64,000 nt of DNA, from positions 55,912,997-55,976,996 of the forward strand of contig OW799237.1 of assembly GCA_941918925.1 (NCBI GenBank), given 5' to 3'. Below, piece by piece: positions 34,434 to 45,656 of this stretch (positions are counted from its first letter, which is position 1; the number at the start of each line of letters is the position of its first letter). The notes below the pieces were generated by a model. That model was not told the DNA's origin and ran no database searches. It saw only the letters and a program-made list of their open reading frames with translations. Origin of the DNA: Phyto melanocephala. Taxonomy: Eukaryota > Arthropoda > Insecta > Diptera > Rhinophoridae. The position numbers and the translations under genes were made by a program.

Positions 34434-35330
34434 AGTGTTGCCAGATCTTGATAACAAAAAAAGGATAATTCCATACAAAAAACAAGTAAGAGCGCTTTAT
34501 TCGGCCGTGCCGAATCTTATATACCCTTCACAACGTGTAGTCATGCAATAACAGTAGTTGTATCACCATTCATCCCATATGAAATACGTACATACATACC
34601 AAAAACATACGTATATAAAAACAACCCATTGTAAAATTATAACTTTACGTACATATGTATGTTAAAAGAAAAAATAAAAAAAATAATTAAAATATATATA
34701 ATAAAATAAAACAAAAAAAAATTAAAAAAAAATAATAAATATATAAATAATATATTAAAAAAAAAAATTTAAAAAAAATTTAAAAAAAAATATAAAAAAA
34801 ATAAAAAAAAATTTTTCGGCTCAGCTGGGATTCGACACCACGTTTTCTCTAACCAGTATACACGTTTGTATGTATGTATGTTGTTGTTGTAATGTTGTTT
34901 TTGTGAAAAAAATCGAGGTGGTCGTGGGTTTTTGCTTATATCTCAGTTGTTTATGTACCTATGTTTCTGATTTTCAATGCCGATCTACTCCCGAATATTT
35001 CTGATGTTTTAATACATCACCCGGGTCCAAGCGATATCGGGGGGCTTCAAAAAGTTGATTTCAACATACACACGGACAGACGGTCTGACAGACTGGCAGA
35101 GCTTAATCGACTCCCCTATTCATAAGCTTTCAGAAAATATATACTTTATGGGGTCGAAAATGAAAATTGTAAAAATTTCACACGGTGTGACAAACCTATA
35201 TACTTATACCCCTTTTCACTGTGTGAAGGGTATAAAAACAGGCTAACAACTACAAGGGAGTATTTACTAAAAACAATTAAAAGCACGTATAGTTTTTTAC
35301 ATTCACTTTGAAAATTATGATAGCAAGTTC
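34434..35330 (+). repeat. Dispersed repeat starting CAGTGTTGCCAG, copy 2, split by DINE-1
   Basis: Left part 34434-34477 and right part 35239-35330 are homologous to 33040-33215. The DINE-1 at 34478-35238 lies between them, at ATACAAAA|CAGGCTAAC, so copy 1 gives the empty site. Confidence 0.6.
34478..35238 (-). mobile_element. DINE-1-like element, subfamily 1, full length
   Basis: AAACAAGTAAGAGCGCTTTA and hairpin TTCGGCCGTGCCGAA at the left (3' end); A-rich tract; GGCTCAGCTGGGATTCGACA; ATGT microsatellite; GTCGTGGGTTTTTGC; ATACTTTATGGGGTCGAAAA; and 5' terminus TTCACTGTGTGAAGGGTATA at the right. A complete 761-bp reference copy for this subfamily. Confidence 0.9.
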
Positions 35331-35498
35331 GGATACAAAGTTTGTATACAGTGTTCCTACTGTATTTAAATCACATACATATGCAAAGTTCCGAAGCAAT
35401 GCATCAACTATAAAACCGATGCATTGTTTGCTTTCTTACGGCGTTAAAAATACTTGGCGGCGGCGTTTTAAAATGATATACATTGTACTGCGGCGTTA

Positions 35499-35519
35499 TC
35501 TATATATATAAAAGTGAAA

Positions 35520-35550
<31 letters not shown>

Positions 35551-38500
35551 CTATAGACTCCGAAACTGTAAAACCGATCGGGCTCAAACTTTGGTAAGTT
35601 GTTGTACACATACCAGGGTGTGTTTATGGGTGAAAAAAAGTGGGCGGGGCTACGCCCATAAAAAATAGTTATCATATTAAGCTACTTGCACATGACCGAT
35701 TTTTCTGAAACTTTGCACACATATCGAGCTCTCATGACTAAATAATTTCGTGATTAGAAAAGTGGGCGGGGCCACGCCCATAAAAAAGTTTTAATTTTGA
35801 GGTACTTGCACTGGACCGATTTTTCTGAACCTTTGTACACATATTGAGCTGTCATGACTTCATAATTTCGTGATTAGAAAAGTGGGCGGGGCCACGCCAA
35901 TAAAAAAGTTTTAATTTTGAGGTACTTGCACTGGACCGATTTTTCTGAACCTTTGTACACATATTGAGCTGTCATGACTTCATAATTTCGTGATTAAAAA
36001 AGTGGGCAGGGCCACGCCAATAAAAAAAGTTATAATTTTGAGGTACTTCCACTGAACCGATTTTTCTGAAACTGTGCACACATATTGACCTGTCATGACT
36101 TGACAATTTCTTGATTAGAAAAGTGGGCTGTGCCACGCCCATTAAAAAAAAGAGATATTTTTGAGGTACTTCCACTAAACCGATTTTTCTGAAACTGTGC
36201 ACACATATTGACCTGTCATGATTTTATAATTTCGTGATTAGAAAAGTGGGCAGGGCCACGCCCATAAAAAAAGTTATAATTTTGAGGTACTTCCACTGGA
36301 CCGATTTTTCTGAAACTGTGCACACATATTGACCTGTCATGACTTTATAATTTCTTGATTAGAAAAGTGGGCTGTGCCACGCCCATAAAAAAAAGTTATA
36401 ATTTTGAGGTACTTCCACTGGACCGATTTTTCTGAAACTTTGCACACATATTGAGCTGTCATGATTTTATAATCTCGTGATTAGAAAAGTGGGCAGGGCC
36501 ACATCCATAAAAAAAAGTTATAATTTTAAGGTACTTCCACTGGACCGATTTTTCTAAAACTTAGCACACATATTGACCTGTCATGATTTTATAATTTCGT
36601 GATTAGAAAGCTGGGCAGGGCCACGCCCATAAAAAAAAGTTATAATTTTGAGGTACTTCCACTGGACCGCTTTTTCTGAAACTGTGCACACATATTGACC
36701 TGTCATGACTTTACAATTTCCTGATTAGAAAAGTGGGCTGTGCCACGCCCATAAAAAAAAGTTATAATTTTGAGGTACTTCCACTGGACACATATTGACC
36801 TGTCATAATTTTATAATTTCGTGATTAGAAAAGTGGCCAATAAAAAAAGTTATAATTTTGAGGTACTTCCACTGAACCGATTTTTCTGAAACTGTGCACA
36901 CATATTGACCTGTCATGACTTTACAATTTCTTGATTAGAAAAGTGGGCTGTGCCACGCCCATAAAAAAAAGTTATAATTTTGAGGTACTTTCACTGGACC
37001 GATTTTTCTGAAACTTTGCACACATATTGAACTGTCATGATTTTGTAATCCTGTAATTAGAAAAGTGGGCAGGGCCACACCCGTAAAAAAAGTTATAATT
37101 TTGAGGTACTTGCACTGGACCGATTTTTCTAAAACTTTGCACACATATTGACCTGTCATGATTTTATAATTTCGTGATTAGAAAGCTGGGCAGGGCCACG
37201 CCCATAAAAAAAAGTTATAATTTTGAGGTACTTCCACTGGACCGCTTTTTCTGAAACTGTGCACACATGTTGACCTGTCATGACTTTACAATTCCTTGAT
37301 TAGAAAAGTGGGCTGTGCCACGCCCACTAAAAAAAAGTTATAATTTTGAGGTACTTCCACTGGACCGATTTTTCTGAAACTTAGCACACATATTGACCTG
37401 TCATGATTTTATAATTTCGTGATTAGAAAAGTGGGCAGGGCCACGCCCATAAAAAAAGTTATAATTTTGAGGTACTTCCACTGGACCGATTTTTCTGAAA
37501 CTGTGCACACATATTGACCTGTCATGACTTTATAATTTCTTGATTAGAAAAGTGGGCTGTGCCACGCCCATAAAAAAAGTTATAATTTTGAGGTACTTCC
37601 ACTGGACCGATTTTTCTGAAACTGTGCACACATATTGACCTGTCATGACTTTACAATTTCTTGTTTAGAAAAGTGGGCTGTGCCACGCCCATAAAAAAAA
37701 GTTATAATTTTGAGGTACTTTAACTGGACCGATTTTTCTGAAACTTTACACGCATATTGAGCTGTCATGATTTTATAATTTCGTGATTAGAAAAGTGGGC
37801 AAGGCCACGCCCATAAAAAAAGTTATAATTTTGAGGTACTTCCACTAGACCGATTTTTCTAAAACTGTGCACACATATTGACCTGTCGTGACTTTACAGT
37901 TTCTTGATTAGAAAAGTGGGCAGGGCAACGCCCATAAAAAAAAGTTATAATTTTGAGGTACTTCCACTGAACCGATTTTGCTGAAACTTTGCACACATAT
38001 TGGGCTGTCGTGATTTTATAATTTTGTGATTAGAAAAGTGGGCAGGGCCACACCTATAAAAAAAAGTTATAATTTTGAGGTACTTCCACTGGACCGATTT
38101 TTCTGAAACTGTGCACACATATTGACCTGTCATGACTTTACAATTTCGTGATTAGAAAGAAAAGTGGGCGGGGCCACGCCCATAAAATAGTTTTATTTTG
38201 AGGTACTTGCACTGCACCGATTTTTCTGAAACTGTGCACACATATTGACCTGTCATGACTTTACAATTTCTTGATTAGAAAAGTGGGCTGTGCCACGCCC
38301 ATAAAAAAAGTTCTCATTTTCAGCTACTCAAACTTCACCGATTTTTCTAAAACTTTTCACACACATATTGAAGTCTCATGATTATACAATTTCGTGATTA
38401 GAAAAGTGGGCAGGGCCACGCCCATAAAAAAAGATATAATTTTTCGGTACTTGCTCTGGACCGATTTTTTTAAAACTTTGCACACATATTGAGTTGTCAT

Positions 38501-38769
38501 GACTTTACAATTTCGTGATTAGAAAATTGGGCAGTGCCACGCCCATAAGAATTATAATTTTCAGCTACTTGAACTTTACCGATTCTTCTGATACTTTGCA
38601 CACATAATGAGCTGTCATGACTATACAGTTTCGTTATTAGAAAAGTGGGCAGGGCAACGCCCATTAAAAAAAGTTATAATTTTTGTTTTTTGCACTGGAT
38701 ATTCAATTTAAATTCAGAATACATTTTTATGCATTAAGGGGCGTAGCAACGCGCGCCGGGCTTTTCTGG
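35499..38769 (+). mobile_element. Helitron family 1 with about 26-unit array
   Basis: Starts TCTATATATATAAAAGTGAA after an A at 35498. The leader has a TG microsatellite and AGCTATAGACTCCGAAACTG. Ends GCGCGCCGGGCTTTTCTGG before a T; CTGG fits the CTRR rule for Helitron ends. About 26 units of about 120 bp fill 35640-38700. Units fall into GGGCAGGGCC and GGGCTGTGCC types that partly alternate, a higher-order pattern. Open frames in it (35972-36202, 36935-37159, 37945-38133) are repeat artefacts. No Rep/helicase. Confidence 0.9.
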
Positions 38770-38847
38770 TGAAATATAACACAAAGCAATTGACGTTTTG
38801 GAAGTCGGCCAGAATTATTTGTCCAAACTTATTTCATGTCTTTCATA

Positions 38848-39042
38848 TATTATTGAGTTAATACGCAATTTACCAACATCTGTTTTTACTGTATTCCTTT
38901 GTAGTAGTTTAAAGCATCGTGTTTTTGTTATATTTTTTAATATTACATTTGAACTTTCTATTTTTATATTTAATTTTAAGTTTATAAGTTCAATGTGATA
39001 ATGACAGAATATCTAGGAAAATTTAGTTATCCGATACTTTAC
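38848..39042 (+). repeat. Diverged relative of the 497-bp ribozyme repeat
   Basis: Matches the 497-bp unit at 49411-50709 in GAGTTA(G/A)TACG, CTACCAACATCTGTTTTT-like, TATTACATTTGAACTTT and AGTTC(T/A)ATGTGATAATGACA, ending at CCGATACT. An internal segment of about 150 bp is missing. The similarity stops exactly where the hammerhead of the 497-bp unit begins. Confidence 0.75.
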
Positions 39043-39098
39043 AATGTTCAATGTGGAAAGTGTATAATGAATTGTTTTTAGTGTTAAATTGTTACTCA

Positions 39099-39141
39099 TT
39101 TCCTTGATAATGATATCCGATGGATATCGAAATATTGGAAA
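39099..39141 (+). ncRNA. Degenerate hammerhead-like ribozyme
   Basis: Helix I TTTCC (39099-39103) pairs GGAAA (39137-39141). Core is TTGATAA instead of CTGATGA (two transitions). Helix II GATATCC/GGATATC (39112-39118, 39122-39128) with a 3-nt loop is perfect. Core GAAA 39129-39132, then TAT and T. The two core changes should abolish cleavage, so this is probably a relic. Confidence 0.45.
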
Positions 39142-40287
39142 AAATTAATTATTAATAAGATAACCTATTTATTAATTATTAATTTATTAATTAATAAATA
39201 ATTTTTTTATTAAATTTTTTTTTTTGTTCTAATTGTAACTTTTTTTTATTTATTTACCGATTTGGTATTGCACATATATTAGTTTTTTATATATATTTTT
39301 TTAAAAATTTCACTGCTTTTATTAAATTTTTCAACCAACGCAGATACAAATCAATTTTTAATCAAATCTACTAGATTTCGGGCAGGTGTAAATGTACTAG
39401 TAATGTTGGCCACGACCACGTCTGAAGTGGTCCACTTACAGCCCCCTACTGTATTCTCAATCATCTATTGAAATACAGTTTTGGTTTATTTACTTGTGAA
39501 CGCAATTTCTATTGTATAGGTTGTATTGTTAAACGTCAGTTATTATTAAAAGTCAGACAAATAAAAAATCAAAAATTGAAGAGTTGATCAATTCTTACTT
39601 CTGCTGAGTTTTAAAAAAATTTTTTAAAACAATTGTAAATTTGGTCAACCTATATGTAGGTACGTTGGAATACCTCAAATAACGTTGACAGAGGCGTCAC
39701 ACTAATTATCCTTTTCTGCCAGATTATATTAAAACAACATGCATTGTGTTAGCAAATTTTGTAGTTCAATATCTGTTTAACTTTTAGTTAACCATATGAT
39801 AAAATCAAAATCACGCAAACTGGCGGTTAAGTACAACTATCTATATTTATTTTAACATAATGTATGTAACTATTTTTTACTACTTCATTGACATTTAAAA
39901 AAGAAATTTTCATAGAAACAAAATATTAAGAAAAAATTCACTTTCTAGGTGTGAAACTTTCACGCTCAAAACTTGTTTAAGAAGAAATTAAAAGACGCAT
40001 ATACTTAAAATGTATAAGCCAAAAGAATTTTGTGAACGAGACGTTCCACCTCCAAGAATAAGAAATATATGTTGCAATTTAATCTTAATTTTTATTTAAA
40101 AAAAATCATTAAATTCTTTAAAGGAATTGGTGAATAAACTGAAAAATTATATAATTTGGGGATTCACAATAGTGTCATAAAATCATATGTCCTATAATAA
40201 TAGCATGAAAAATTAAGACTATTGTGAAAAACCCTCATAATTAAGTGTGCTATTTTGAATTTATATCAGCTGATGTAAAACAATTAT
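39142..40287. other. No gene seen
   Basis: AT-rich, including runs of TTAATTAATAAATAATTT. No coding region or recognised element. Confidence 0.5.
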
Positions 40288-40670
40288 AAAAACAAGTAAA
40301 AGTGCTATATTCGGCCGTGCCAAATCTTATATACCCTTCACAACGTGTAGTCATGCAATAACAATTGTCTGTATCACTATTCATCCCATATAAAATACGT
40401 ACATACATATAAAAAACATACATATATAAAAACATCCCAATGTAAAATTATAAATTTACGTATGTATGCTAAAAAAAGAATATAAAAAAAAAATTTTTTA
40501 AAATTTAAGAAAAAATTAAAAAAAAATTAAAATATAAATAACAAATATAAAACAAACAAAAATAATTAAAATATAAATAATATATAAAATAAAAAATAAA
40601 AAAATAAATTAAAAAAAAAAATTAAGAAAAAAATTTAAAAAAATAATAAAAATATATTAAATAAGAAATA
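40288..40670 (-). mobile_element. DINE-1-like 3' half, subfamily 1
   Basis: AAACAAGTAAAAGTGCTATA, hairpin TTCGGCCGTGCCAAA, then only the A-rich half. The 5' half is missing and the next copy's 3' end begins at 40671, forming a head-to-tail chain. Confidence 0.8.
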
Positions 40671-41525
40671 AAACAAGTAACAGTGCTATATTCGGCCGTG
40701 CCGAATCTTATATACCCTTCACAACGTGTAGTCATGCAATAACCATTGTTTGTATCACCAATCATCTTATATAATATACGTACATATGTGACGGTGATAA
40801 ATTTTAATTTAAACAGATTTGCATTCCACGGTAATTAAAATTTTACTGTAGGTTTTATATACCAATTTTATTCTTTTTTATTTTTGATTTAGCCTTGATT
40901 TTTACTTTTGAAAATTGTTAGAAAATTTTTGAACTTTTACAAAATAAATTTTAATAGAGCTGAACACAAAGTAAAGATTATCAAATAAAAGGGTTTTTAT
41001 AACGGAAAGGAATAGTGATTCAACATAACTCTTAAATACTATAATTTTTATTTGATGCGGAGAATAGTTAAACAATCTTGTGGCAGGCCTGAGTGTGGTG
41101 CAAACCGTAAAAGTGCTTAGGGTTAATCTTTAAATAGGCAATGCAAGATTCTGTTTTATTTATTTTTTTTTTTTGAAATTTTGTTGAAGCAACTGATAAA
41201 TCAGTTAAAAGTAAGCTGGTATCGTGTTATTTCTAGTAAACGGAACAACGTTATTCAAATTTACATCGGGTCTTTCTGATAAGGAAAACTTTAAATTTAA
41301 TCCTATATTGAGGTGGCAAAACATTCTAATCTAACGTAAATAAACATCAAATTAAGTAATAAAATTTATTGAGGTATATCGCAAGCTTTAGCTTAAATAA
41401 GCTAAATTTTGGTCGTTGTTTTAAAAGAAAAAAAGGAAAGAGAATAATTAGAACGGATTGGGAGTTAATTGCAAATATTAATAATCTACTTATATATTTA
41501 TATTTTATTCGAACTTTTTTTCTAT

Positions 41526-41669
41526 ATATTAAATTTTAATGTGAACCATTTTTTATTTTGGCTTAAGTTCATTTGTTTATTTATTAATTTAATTTGAATT
41601 ATAAAATTTAATAAATAAACAAATGAACTTAAGCCAAAATAAAAAATGGTTCACATTAAAATTTAATAT
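41526..41669. repeat. Perfect 61-bp inverted repeat inserted in the 5' LTR
   Basis: Arms 41526-41586 and 41609-41669 are exact inverse complements over 61 bp, with a 22-nt loop. The surrounding 190 bp or so (about 41492-41680) is absent from the 3' LTR (AATCTACTTTTTTTT at 51110), and the target-like string TATTAATAAT(C/T)(T)ACT is repeated on both sides. Confidence 0.85.
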
Positions 41670-42354
41670 TAATAATTACTTTTTTTTTATTTTTAAATAA
41701 TAATATTTTTTTTTAATTCTAAATTCTTAAACACATTGTTGGTTTGTGTTGAACTTAATCGTGTAATTTACGCTAAAATATCTTACATTGTTTAAAAATA
41801 TTTAAATTAGTCACTTTAATTAGTTTTGTGTTTTTTTTTTTTCTTATAATTTAATACTCTATAGTTATTCTCTATCTAAACAAATATTGATTTTTGACAT
41901 ACATACCCTTAATATAAAACTATAACTGATATTGTTCCTTTATATAACTTGTGAGTGACAAACTTTAAATTTATTACACGATCATCCAGCTGTCATCCGG
42001 CGCCTGTTGTCGTGGGACATTATAAAAAGTAAGTTGTAATATTATTTATTTAACAGTCACATTTAACATATACTTGAATTAAACTTAGAGCAATACTAGC
42101 TGGAAATATTAATTTTTAGTTATTTTTTTTATATTATATTGCATAATAAATAATTAACTGAAACTCATAAAGAAAAGTAAAACTAAAAGAACTAAATTTT
42201 AAATATAATATATTTTTAATTATCGTCGTAAATAAAGTCCAATTAAGGTGACTATCATAGTTTTAGACAATTTTTTTTACATAATTCTTAATTTGCTTAT
42301 TGTGTATTTAATCTTTACTTAACTATTTAATTTGAATTTTATTTTGTTGTATAA

Positions 42355-42374
42355 TCTATATATATAAAAGTGAA

Positions 42375-42419
<45 letters not shown>

Positions 42420-43119
42420 GCTATAGACTCTGAAACTGTAAAACCGATCGGGCTCAAACTTTGGTAAGTTGTTGTACACATACCGGGGAGTGTTTATGGA
42501 TGAAAAAAAGTGGGCGGGGCCACGCCCATAAAAAATTAGTTATCAGTTTTAGCTACTTGCACTTGACCGATTTTTCTGAAACTTTGCACACATATCGAGC
42601 TGTCATGACTAAATAATTTCGTGATGAGAAAAGTGGGCGGGGCCACGCCCCTTAAAAACTTTTAATTTTGAGGTACTTGCACTGGACCGATTTTTCTGAA
42701 ACTTTGCACACATATTAAGCTGTCATGACTAAATAATTTCGTGATTAGAAAAGTGGGCAGTGCCACGCCCATAAAAAAAAGGTATCATTTTGAAGTACTT
42801 GCACTGGACCGATTATTCTGAAACTTTGCACACATATTGAGCTGTTATGACTTTACAATTTCGTGATAAGAAAAGTGGGCAGGGCCACGCCCATAAAAAC
42901 AATTTTAATTTTGAGGTACTTGCACTGGTCCGATTCTTCTGAAACTTTGCACACATATTGAGCTGTTATGACTTTACAATTTCGTGACTAGAAAAGTGGG
43001 CAATGCCACGCCCATAAAAAAATTATAATTTTTAGGTTTTTTCACTTGATATTCAATTAAAATTCAGAATGCATTTCGATTCATTAAGGGGCGTAGCAAC
43101 GCGCGCCGGGTTTGGCTAG
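42355..43119 (+). mobile_element. Helitron family 1 copy in the 5' LTR
   Basis: TCTATATATATAAAAGTGAA to GCGCGCCGGGTTTGGCTAG, flanked by A and T. The leader has a (TG)n run of about 19 repeats and five array units. The orthologous copy is at 51788-52554 in the 3' LTR. Confidence 0.92.
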
Positions 43120-43575
43120 TATTAAATAAAATATGAACTATTTTTATGTTTAAAAAAAAATATTAAATTCGAACATGAATTGAACAATTAATTATATTAT
43201 GAAAGGTGAAGTAGGAGGTATGGGGTAAAAGGAGTAAGGTGTTATTATTATTTATATGGGTTGACAGTTTAGAACACAATATATGTCAGCATGGAGGGAG
43301 GGCATTGAAAGGTATAGCGAACTTCATCTTAAGCTACAGCCTTAGCCAATCATCAACCAATTTTTTTATTATATACTAATTTAATTATGATATGTGGGTT
43401 ATTTTGTTTTATAAAGCTAGCTACCTAAAGTTAATTAAACTTTGTAACAGGTTCAAACTATTTATTTATTTTTATTGGGAATATGACACACCCCAACGAC
43501 GAGCACAGCCGGAATATTAGGTAGCGCCGTTCCCAAATTACTACCCCTATATGTAGAATCGTTACAGAGAAATTA

Positions 43576-43593
43576 TGGCGCCCAACGTGGGGC
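43576..43593 (+). promoter_or_regulatory. Primer-binding site, tRNA-Lys
   Basis: TGGCGCCCAACGTGGGGC, 9 bases after the LTR end, is complementary to all 18 terminal bases (with CCA) of insect tRNA-Lys(CUU) as I know that tRNA. This primes minus-strand synthesis. Confidence 0.85.
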
Positions 43594-44388
43594 CTCAGTT
43601 AACGTTCATATTCAAACTTTTATCGTGCAATTATATCTAGTGACTGAGGGCCTTTGAATCTTCTAAGTGTGGTGATTTACATACATATGCAAATAGTTTT
43701 TTTTAAAATGTCTACTTTAATTTTTTTTTTTTCATTAATTGTAACCGTGGATTAAATTGTTTATTGTTAATATGATAAACAATTTCCGGCAGACATTTGA
43801 TGTAGTAGGAATTATCAGGTCGTGGGTTCGAGCTTGAGAAATTGTTCTGGTAATCGCCGGATCAATCCTCGCTTAACTCTTTTCTGATTATACTCTTATC
43901 TGTTATTTTAGTTTTTTATTATTAAGTTTGAATTGTTCTGGATGTGTGGATTTAAAGTAATTGATTTTTATTATTTGGTTACTTTCCTACAACAGACAAT
44001 CAATCCCTAATTGTCGTTCTAAACTCAGTTTTGCTTTGGAATTATTCTTAGTGTCTTATGGCAAAAGATTCCAGCATTTCTAATCTATATTTAATTTATT
44101 TATTCTTATTTTAATTGTTGATGATTGGTCGATTATTTTCCTTTTAATTTTTTTTTTTTTTTTCGTTACCCACCCCTATCTTGGGACTTCAGCGAGTAGT
44201 AATGATATTTATTAATCCTACAGATTTTTTAATTTCGTAAAACTTAGATAATTTATAAACCTTTATACATATGTGTGTAAATATTTCTTTTATGAGCTTT
44301 TATTGGTTTGAAATTTGACAACTGAGGATTGTTGATTTTTTTTTACGTTTCTGATATAAATATACTGATTTAAATTACAACACTTATA
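43594..44388 (+). other. Gypsy leader, non-coding
   Basis: 795 bp of AT-rich leader between primer site and gag. At 43817-43833 it contains AGGTCGTGGGTTCGAGC, a sense copy of 16 bases of the tRNA-Lys T-arm. Confidence 0.6.
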
Positions 44389-45656
44389 ATGCCATTAGTA
44401 CGTAGCTGTGGTAATATACCAGCTCATGTAGAACAGGAGGCGAATGACTTAATTTTGACGATTCATCAGGGTGCGCGTGGCAATACACAATCTACGGCAA
44501 ATCTTGAAAATAGACCGAAAACTAGATTACAAGCTCGTAATCAGGCCATGCAACAAGAAACTATTAATGACAATCGAGTTCGTCGTATAGTAAACGACTC
44601 ATTAATAGGACTTAGGGAGGAATTATCTGGAATGATTGCAGATGGACTTCGTGATTTATCATTAGCAAACCAAGGACCGGGGGCACAGTACAGACAACAA
44701 AATCGGACGGAACGGATGAATGCGCAAGGCGATGGGAATGAGTATCGAGAGGATCAAAATGTAACAAATCACTTCGAAAGTGAAAATCGCGGCTTTAGTA
44801 ATACGGATACTTATATTAATCGAAATTCTGAAAGAGTTCTGAATTTAGTACGCAACTGGAGAATTCGATTTACTGGTGATATTTCGGAAGTGACAGTGGA
44901 CGAATTTATTTATAGGGTTAATACTCTCACAAATGCCAATTTGCGAGGAGACTTTGATTTGTTATGTGATCATGCTCATATACTTTTTGAGGGTAAAGCC
45001 TTAAAATGGTTTTGGCGTTTTCATAGGAGATGTGACTTATTGGACTGGGACGTGTTATGTAACGGTTTGAAAAGACAATTTAAGGAATGCAATACAGACT
45101 ATGACATTAAGGACGACATAATGAGACGAAGACAAGGACTTAAGGAGACATTTGACGACTACTATGATGCGATGATGGTTTTATGTGACAGACTTCGAAC
45201 ACCTTTACCGGAAACTGAACTGTGTGTAATTATTCAGCGGAATTTGAGACCAGAGGTAAGGCATGAGCTTTGCATCTGGAAATTAATCGATGTGCCCAGT
45301 TAAGACGAGCAGTTAGACGGCATGAGAAATTTGTTAAGGACGTAGCTGTGTATGATTCAAGAAAAGGTTCATATCAAAGGAATCATGTTTCTGAAATTGC
45401 AACTGATGATATTCTGACAGATTCTGAAAATATTGTCGAAAAAGAAATTTGTTTAGTGATAAAAACAGGAAAATGTTGGAATTGTGGTAATGTGGGTCAC
45501 AATTTTATTGACTGTTTGGAGCCACGTACAGTGTTTTGTTACGGATGCGGGGCAAGAAATATATTTCCAATGTTGCCCAAATGTTCTAATTGTTCACAAG
45601 GGCAGGGAAACGTTCTGAAGGATGTCCGGATGAGACAGGACGGGCATCCAAGGTAA
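44389..45656 (+). pseudogene. gag: gypsy gag, one frameshift
   Basis: Starts MPLVRSCGNIPAHVEQ at 44389. After a low-complexity N-terminus comes a capsid-like region: RNWRIRFTGDISEVTVDEFI, HILFEGKALKWFWRF, RRRQGLKETFDDYYDAMM, IIQRNLRPEVRHEL, matching the retrotransposon Gag domain of Metaviridae. A frameshift near 45265 ends this frame at 45303; the protein continues in the next frame with LHLEINRCAQLRRAVRRHEK, a CCHC knuckle CWNCGNVGHNFIDC (about 45475) and a degenerate second one (CYGCGARNIF). Another frameshift near 45600 leads into protease. Gag assembles the particle that packages the element RNA. Confidence 0.88.

Larger units (their letters stand above)
40787..43566 (+). repeat. 5' LTR
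   Basis: Direct repeat of the 3' LTR. It carries a Helitron (42355-43119) shared with the 3' LTR and a private hairpin insertion (about 41492-41680). It lacks the 497-bp tandem block found in the 3' LTR (joined here as TTGTGGCA|GGCCTGAG near 41088). Confidence 0.92.

Noticed and set aside
35972..38133. Several 60-80-codon frames with repeated peptide QSFRKIG and similar
   Set aside because: Chance frames across 120-bp Helitron units; the same peptide recurs wherever units repeat.
35640..38700. Regularly spaced repeats resembling a CRISPR array
   Set aside because: Units are contiguous with no unique spacers, in a eukaryotic Helitron.
43795..43870. tRNA gene in the gypsy leader
   Set aside because: Only the T-arm 5' strand and loop match; the partner strand does not pair.
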